A stretch of DNA of 64,000 nt from Cupriavidus basilensis OR16 (GTDB taxonomy: Bacteria; Pseudomonadota; Gammaproteobacteria; Burkholderiales; Burkholderiaceae), in the NCBI RefSeq assembly GCF_000243095.1, contig NZ_AHJE01000066.1:1-64000 (forward strand), in the 5' to 3' direction. Positions within the stretch are counted from its first letter, which is position 1. Each line of letters opens with the position of its first letter. Both the position numbers and the translations under genes were made by a program. The notes below the pieces were generated by a model. It was given only the letters and a program-made list of their open reading frames with translations, had not been told where the DNA came from and made no database searches. Below are positions 60,780-64,000 of the stretch, one piece after another.

Positions 60780-62238
60780 GTGAACTCTCCCGAGCCAATC
60801 GACGCCCCCCAAGCCTTGACAGACGCCGAGCACACCGCTCCATTGCATGCTGCCGAGCCGCGGCCACCGTTCACGGCCGTGCCTGGCTTTGCGGAGTTGG
60901 GCCCGCGCTTCTTTACACGGCTCGCGCCGACGCCGCTACCCTCCCCCAGGCTGGTTAGCGTGTCGGCCTCTGCAGCCGGGTTGCTGGGCTGGGATGCGGA
61001 TGCCGCAACGCAGCGTAGCTTCATCGAAACTTTTGCAGGAAATCACCTGCCCGAGTGGGCCGATCCCCTCGCCAGCGTGTACTCGGGCCATCAGTTCGGG
61101 GTCTGGGCGGGCCAGTTGGGCGACGGCCGGGCGATTCGCCTGGCCGAGGCGCGCACCGCCTCCGGCCCCTGGGAAATCCAGCTCAAGGGCGCCGGCATGA
61201 CGCCCTACTCGCGCATGGCCGATGGCCGCGCCGTGCTGCGCTCATCGATCCGCGAATACCTCTGCTCCGAGGCGATGCAAGCGCTGGGCGTGCCGACCAC
61301 GCGCGCCATGTGCATCATCGGGTCCGATGCCCCGGTACGCCGCGAGACCATCGAGACTGCCTCGGTGGTAACGCGCCTGGCGCCGTCCTTTATCCGCTTC
61401 GGGCATTTCGAGCATTTCGCCGCCCGCGAGGACATTGGCGCGCTGCGCCAACTGGCGGATTTCGTGATCGACCGCTTCATGCCCGAGTGCCGCGAGGACA
61501 AGGAACCCTACCAGGCGCTGCTGCGTGAAGTGTCCCTGCGATTCGCAAGGCCGCTACGCCTACAGCCAGCAGCCGCAGGTTGCATTCTGGAACCTGCACT
61601 GCCTCGCGCAGGCGCTGATGCCGCTGTGGCGCGAGGGCAATGGCAAGGCCGATGCCGATGCCAGTGCCGACACCAGCAAAGCAGCCACCGACGCCGCGGT
61701 GCAAGCCGCGCGCGCCGCTCTGGATCCGTTCCGCGAACGTTATGCCGCGGCCTTCTTCCAGCAATACCGGGACAAGCTTGGCCTGCGCCCGACCGGCGGC
61801 CCCGATGCCGACGACGAACCGCTGCTGACCGACCTGTTCCAGCTGCTGCACGCCCAGCGCGTGGACTACACCTTGTTTTGGCGCAACCTCGCCCGCATCT
61901 CCTCTGCCGATGGCAGCCAGGATGCCCCGGTGCGCGACCTGTTCCTGGACCGTGCGGCGTGGGATGCCTGGGCCGAAGCCTATCGCGCCCGCCTGCGTGC
62001 CGAGAACTCCGTCGACGCCGCGCGCGCCGTGGCCATGTTGGCGGTCAACCCGAAGTACGTGCTGCGCAACCACCTGGCCGAAACCGCCATCCAGCGCGCG
62101 CGCGAGAACGACTTCAGCGAGGTGGACCGCCTGCTGGCCGTACTGTCGCGCCCGTTCGACGAGCAGCCGGAGGCCGAGGGCTATGCCGCGCTGCCGCCGG
62201 ACTGGGCATCCGGGCTGGAAGTGAGCTGCTCGTCATGA
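60780..62238 (+). pseudogene. selO: Protein AMPylase SelO (YdiU), active-site segment deleted
   Basis: Pseudokinase-fold enzyme that transfers AMP to Ser/Thr/Tyr of target proteins. The start is set at GTG 60780 (MNSPEPIDAPQALTD); ATG 60678 is a longer alternative. ASVYSGHQFGVWAGQLGDGR and EIQLKGAGMTPYSRMADGRA with ATP-binding residues are intact. After LLREVSLR, at about 61538-61542, the frame shifts to DSQGRYAYSQQPQVAFWNL. Roughly 50 residues are missing, the part that holds HGVMNTDN and DYGP with the metal-binding Asp and Asn. The C-terminus SCSS matches the redox Cys-Ser-Ser ending of bacterial SelO. As written it is inactive. Confidence 0.88.
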
Positions 62239-62366
62239 AGGCGCGGCGGCACCGTAAGGTTTGACAGGCAAGCAACGACCAACTGGCCTTGGGTGACGAA
62301 AAACGGGCTGCGCCACAAGCGGTGCGCCTGCCAAGGCTCCCGGCCAACGAGAAAGGAAAGCCGACT

Positions 62367-62813
62367 ATGACCACGCACAAGACCGAAGCCGAGTGGCGCG
62401 AGCAACTCTCCGACATCGAGTACCGTGTTGCCCGCGAAGCCGCCACCGAGCGGCCCTTCACCGGGCGCTACTGGGACCACTGGGAGCGCGGCACCTACCG
62501 TTGTGTCGGCTGCGGCACACCGCTGTTCGAAGCCAGCACCAAGTTCGACGCCGGTTGCGGCTGGCCGAGCTACTTCCGCCCGATCAACGGCGAGGTGATC
62601 GACGAGCACACCGACCACACGCACGGCATGGTCCGGGTGGAGGTTCGCTGCAAGGAATGCGGCAGCCACCTTGGCCACGTTTTCGAAGATGGCCCCGCGC
62701 CCACCGGTTTGCGCTACTGCATCAACTCGGCTGCGCTAAAATTCGACCAGCGCGACCCCGCCGAACTCAACGCGGGTGACGCCGCGCCGACATCGCCCGA
62801 CACGCCGCGCTAA
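62367..62813 (+). CDS. msrB: Peptide-methionine (R)-S-oxide reductase MsrB
   Basis: 148-residue enzyme repairing methionine-R-sulfoxide in proteins with thioredoxin. Zinc ligands are in YRCVGCGTPLF and VRCKECGSHLGHVFED; the catalytic cysteine is in GLRYCINSAALKF. The CGWPSYFRPI motif forms the substrate pocket. ATG 62367 follows GAAAGGAAAG. It lies 128 bp after selO; selO and msrB together suggest an oxidative-stress link. Complete. Confidence 0.96.
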   Translation: MTTHKTEAEWREQLSDIEYRVAREAATERPFTGRYWDHWERGTYRCVGCGTPLFEASTKFDAGCGWPSYFRPINGEVIDEHTDHTHGMVRVEVRCKECGSHLGHVFEDGPAPTGLRYCINSAALKFDQRDPAELNAGDAAPTSPDTPR

Positions 62814-62883
62814 GCCAGAACCGCCCGCGCGGCGGTTCGCCGCCAACCCAGCCTTCGACCTCGCGTCGCTCAAATCTGTCCGC

Positions 62884-63423
62884 ATGAAATTCCTGTTCGA
62901 CCTGTTCCCGGTCATCCTGTTCTTCGTCGCCTTCAAGTTCGCTGGCATCTACGCCGCCACCGGAGTGGCGATCGCCGCCACCGTGGCGCAGATCGGCTGG
63001 GTCTGGCTGCGCCACCGCAAGGTCGAGCCAATGCAGTGGGTCAGCCTGGCCATCATCTCGGTGTTCGGCGGCGCCACGCTGCTGCTGCACAACGAGACCT
63101 TCATCAAGTGGAAGCCCACCGTGCTGTACTGGCTCTTTGCCGCCACGCTGACGCTGTCGGCACTGATCTGGCGCAAGAACCTGATCCGCGCCATGCTGGG
63201 CAAGCAGGTGACCATGCCGGAAGCCGCCTGGGGCAAGCTCAACGCTGCCTGGGCCGCTTTCTTCGCCGTGATGGGCGTGGTCAACCTCTATGTGGCCTAC
63301 CAGTTCTCCACCGACGCCTGGGTCAATTTCAAGCTGTTCGGCAGCATGGGCCTGATGCTGGTGTTCATCCTGGCGCAAAGCGTCTGGCTGTCCCGCCACA
63401 TGCAGGAAAACACCCCCGAGTAA
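62884..63423 (+). CDS. yciB: Inner membrane septation-associated protein YciB
   Basis: 179-residue integral membrane protein of the YciB/IspZ family, tied to cell envelope and division in E. coli. It starts MKFLFDLFPVILFFVAFKFA with five to six hydrophobic segments (residues about 3-22, 25-42, 50-68, 77-93, 120-140, 149-168). WKPTVLYWLFAATLTLS and NLYVAYQFSTDAWVNFKLFG are family motifs. It follows msrB by 70 bp and precedes a bolA-like gene, the usual order in this family of bacteria. Complete. Confidence 0.95.
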   Translation: MKFLFDLFPVILFFVAFKFAGIYAATGVAIAATVAQIGWVWLRHRKVEPMQWVSLAIISVFGGATLLLHNETFIKWKPTVLYWLFAATLTLSALIWRKNLIRAMLGKQVTMPEAAWGKLNAAWAAFFAVMGVVNLYVAYQFSTDAWVNFKLFGSMGLMLVFILAQSVWLSRHMQENTPE

Positions 63424-63506
63424 GCGCACCGGCGGGCCCCGCCCGCCGCGCCTGCCTCGATTGATCCCCCGGCCCCGCCCGGGCCCACCAGGATACGCAT
63501 TCACCG

Positions 63507-63821
63507 ATGGCCGCAGAACCCGCACAAATCGAAGCCCTGCTGCGCGCAGCCCTTTCGCCCTCCAGCATCGAAGTACGCGACGACAGCGCGCTGCACGCCG
63601 GCCACGCCGGCGCCGCCTCCGGCGGCGGGCATTACCACGTCACCATCGTCAGCGCGCAATTTGCCGGCAGCACCCGGGTAGCGCGCCATCGCATGGTGTA
63701 TGATGCGCTGCGCGATCTATTCCCCACGCAAATCCACGCGCTGGCGGTGACCGCGCTGACTGACCAAGAACTTGAATCCCGCGAAACCTCTCGCGATTCC
63801 TCGAGCAACTCTCAGATCTGA
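63507..63821 (+). CDS. BolA family protein
   Basis: 104-residue BolA/IbaG-like protein, taking part with monothiol glutaredoxin in iron-sulfur trafficking or envelope regulation. It has the BolA fold markers SSIEVRDDSALHAGHAG, HYHVTIVSAQFAG and the helix-turn-helix-like RVARHRMVYDALRDL with the conserved His. The ATG at 63507 is supported by this alignment. The Ser-rich tail SRDSSSNSQI is unremarkable. Four bases separate it from the PPIase start, so they are co-transcribed. Confidence 0.93.
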   Translation: MAAEPAQIEALLRAALSPSSIEVRDDSALHAGHAGAASGGGHYHVTIVSAQFAGSTRVARHRMVYDALRDLFPTQIHALAVTALTDQELESRETSRDSSSNSQI

Positions 63822-63825
63822 TTCC

Positions 63826-64000
63826 ATGAAGACCACAGTCCTCTCGTTCAGCCTGGCGGCTGTGCTTGCCGCTGGCAGCTTGCCCGCCCTCGCCCAGAAC
63901 GCCGCCGTCGTGAATGGCAAGGCGATCCCCTCGGCCAAGCTGGACAAGCTCGTAGCCGGCACCGGACAGCCCCCCAGCGCAGAACTGCGCGACCGTGCCC
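63826..64000 (+). CDS. Periplasmic peptidylprolyl isomerase, 5' part only
   Basis: First 58 residues of an exported parvulin-type PPIase (PpiC/SurA-like), cut by the window edge. The signal peptide MKTTVLSFSLAAVLAAGSLP ends at ALAQN, followed by AAVVNGKAIPSAKLDKLVAG, the conserved start of the chaperone domain. Located right after bolA as in related genomes. Function beyond this rests on family knowledge. Confidence 0.85.
   Translation, partial: MKTTVLSFSLAAVLAAGSLPALAQNAAVVNGKAIPSAKLDKLVAGTGQPPSAELRDRA

Noticed and set aside
2072..61542. Transposon activity as cause of the deletions
   Set aside because: No transposase, terminal inverted repeats or target-site duplications are found at any junction.
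62220..62238. Selenocysteine at the SelO C-terminus
   Set aside because: The codon is TGC (Cys) in SCSS; no in-frame TGA before the true stop.

Overview
The window looks like chromosomal DNA of a GC-rich betaproteobacterium of the Burkholderiaceae, most probably Cupriavidus. The reasons are the high GC coding sequence, two Bug-type receptors typical of Cupriavidus and Bordetella, the ygfZ / mltG-tmk-holB-pilZ neighbourhood, the selO-msrB-yciB-bolA-PPIase neighbourhood, and a threonate/erythronate cluster of the kind characterised in C. necator H16. I saw no tRNA, rRNA, CRISPR array, prophage or insertion sequence.

Layout. 1-3.7 kb: an AidB-like acyl-CoA dehydrogenase, a CaiB-type CoA-transferase fused to half a Bug receptor, and a divergent LysR regulator. 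3.7-13 kb: housekeeping genes (GNAT remnant, pilZ, holB, tmk, mltG, ygfZ, DUF4936, NRDE protein) and a LysR/MFS pair. 13.2-20.2 kb: an intact operon for L-threonate and D-erythronate use (GntR regulator, ltnD, otnK, otnC, MFS importer, otnI, denD). 20.3-25.9 kb: thioesterase, Bug receptor, esterase, iron alcohol dehydrogenase, macrodomain protein, amino-acid racemase. 26-40.8 kb: a long minus-strand run of fatty-acid and CoA metabolism genes. 41.3-49.1 kb: amino-acid permease, two paralogous serine/threonine-dehydratase-like genes, a periplasmic amino-acid receptor, a dicarboxylate symporter, an ornithine-cyclodeaminase homologue and a DauR-like regulator. 49.2-52.2 kb: Fic protein, then prfH-rtcB (ribosome rescue and RNA repair). 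52.3-60.4 kb: phytase-like esterase, a complete set of branched-chain amino-acid type ABC transporter genes and an acyl-CoA synthetase. 60.7-64 kb: selO, msrB, yciB, bolA-like, and the start of a PPIase.

Two regulatory patterns are visible. First, the DauR-like regulator gene and the symporter gene carry nearly identical promoters, TTGACG-17-TAAYCT with repeated TGTCTA, so the regulator probably controls itself and the transporter; its own transcript would be leaderless. Second, a TetR-type palindrome (GAACGAYCGTTC followed by KATTTT) sits on the promoters of the fadB-like gene, the acyl-CoA synthetase and the iron alcohol dehydrogenase, suggesting one lipid-responsive regulon.

The most striking feature of the window is damage. 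About a dozen genes have internal deletions, gene-to-gene fusions or frameshifts (bug/caiB, GNAT, holB, GST, thiolase/thioesterase, permease, rtcB, livM, livF, acyl-CoA synthetase, selO, NRDE, dehydratase), while the genes between them are pristine. Since holB is essential and several breakpoints lie at hairpins or homopolymers, collapsed assembly gaps and base-call errors are the simplest explanation. Function should not be inferred from the fused ORFs until reads are checked.
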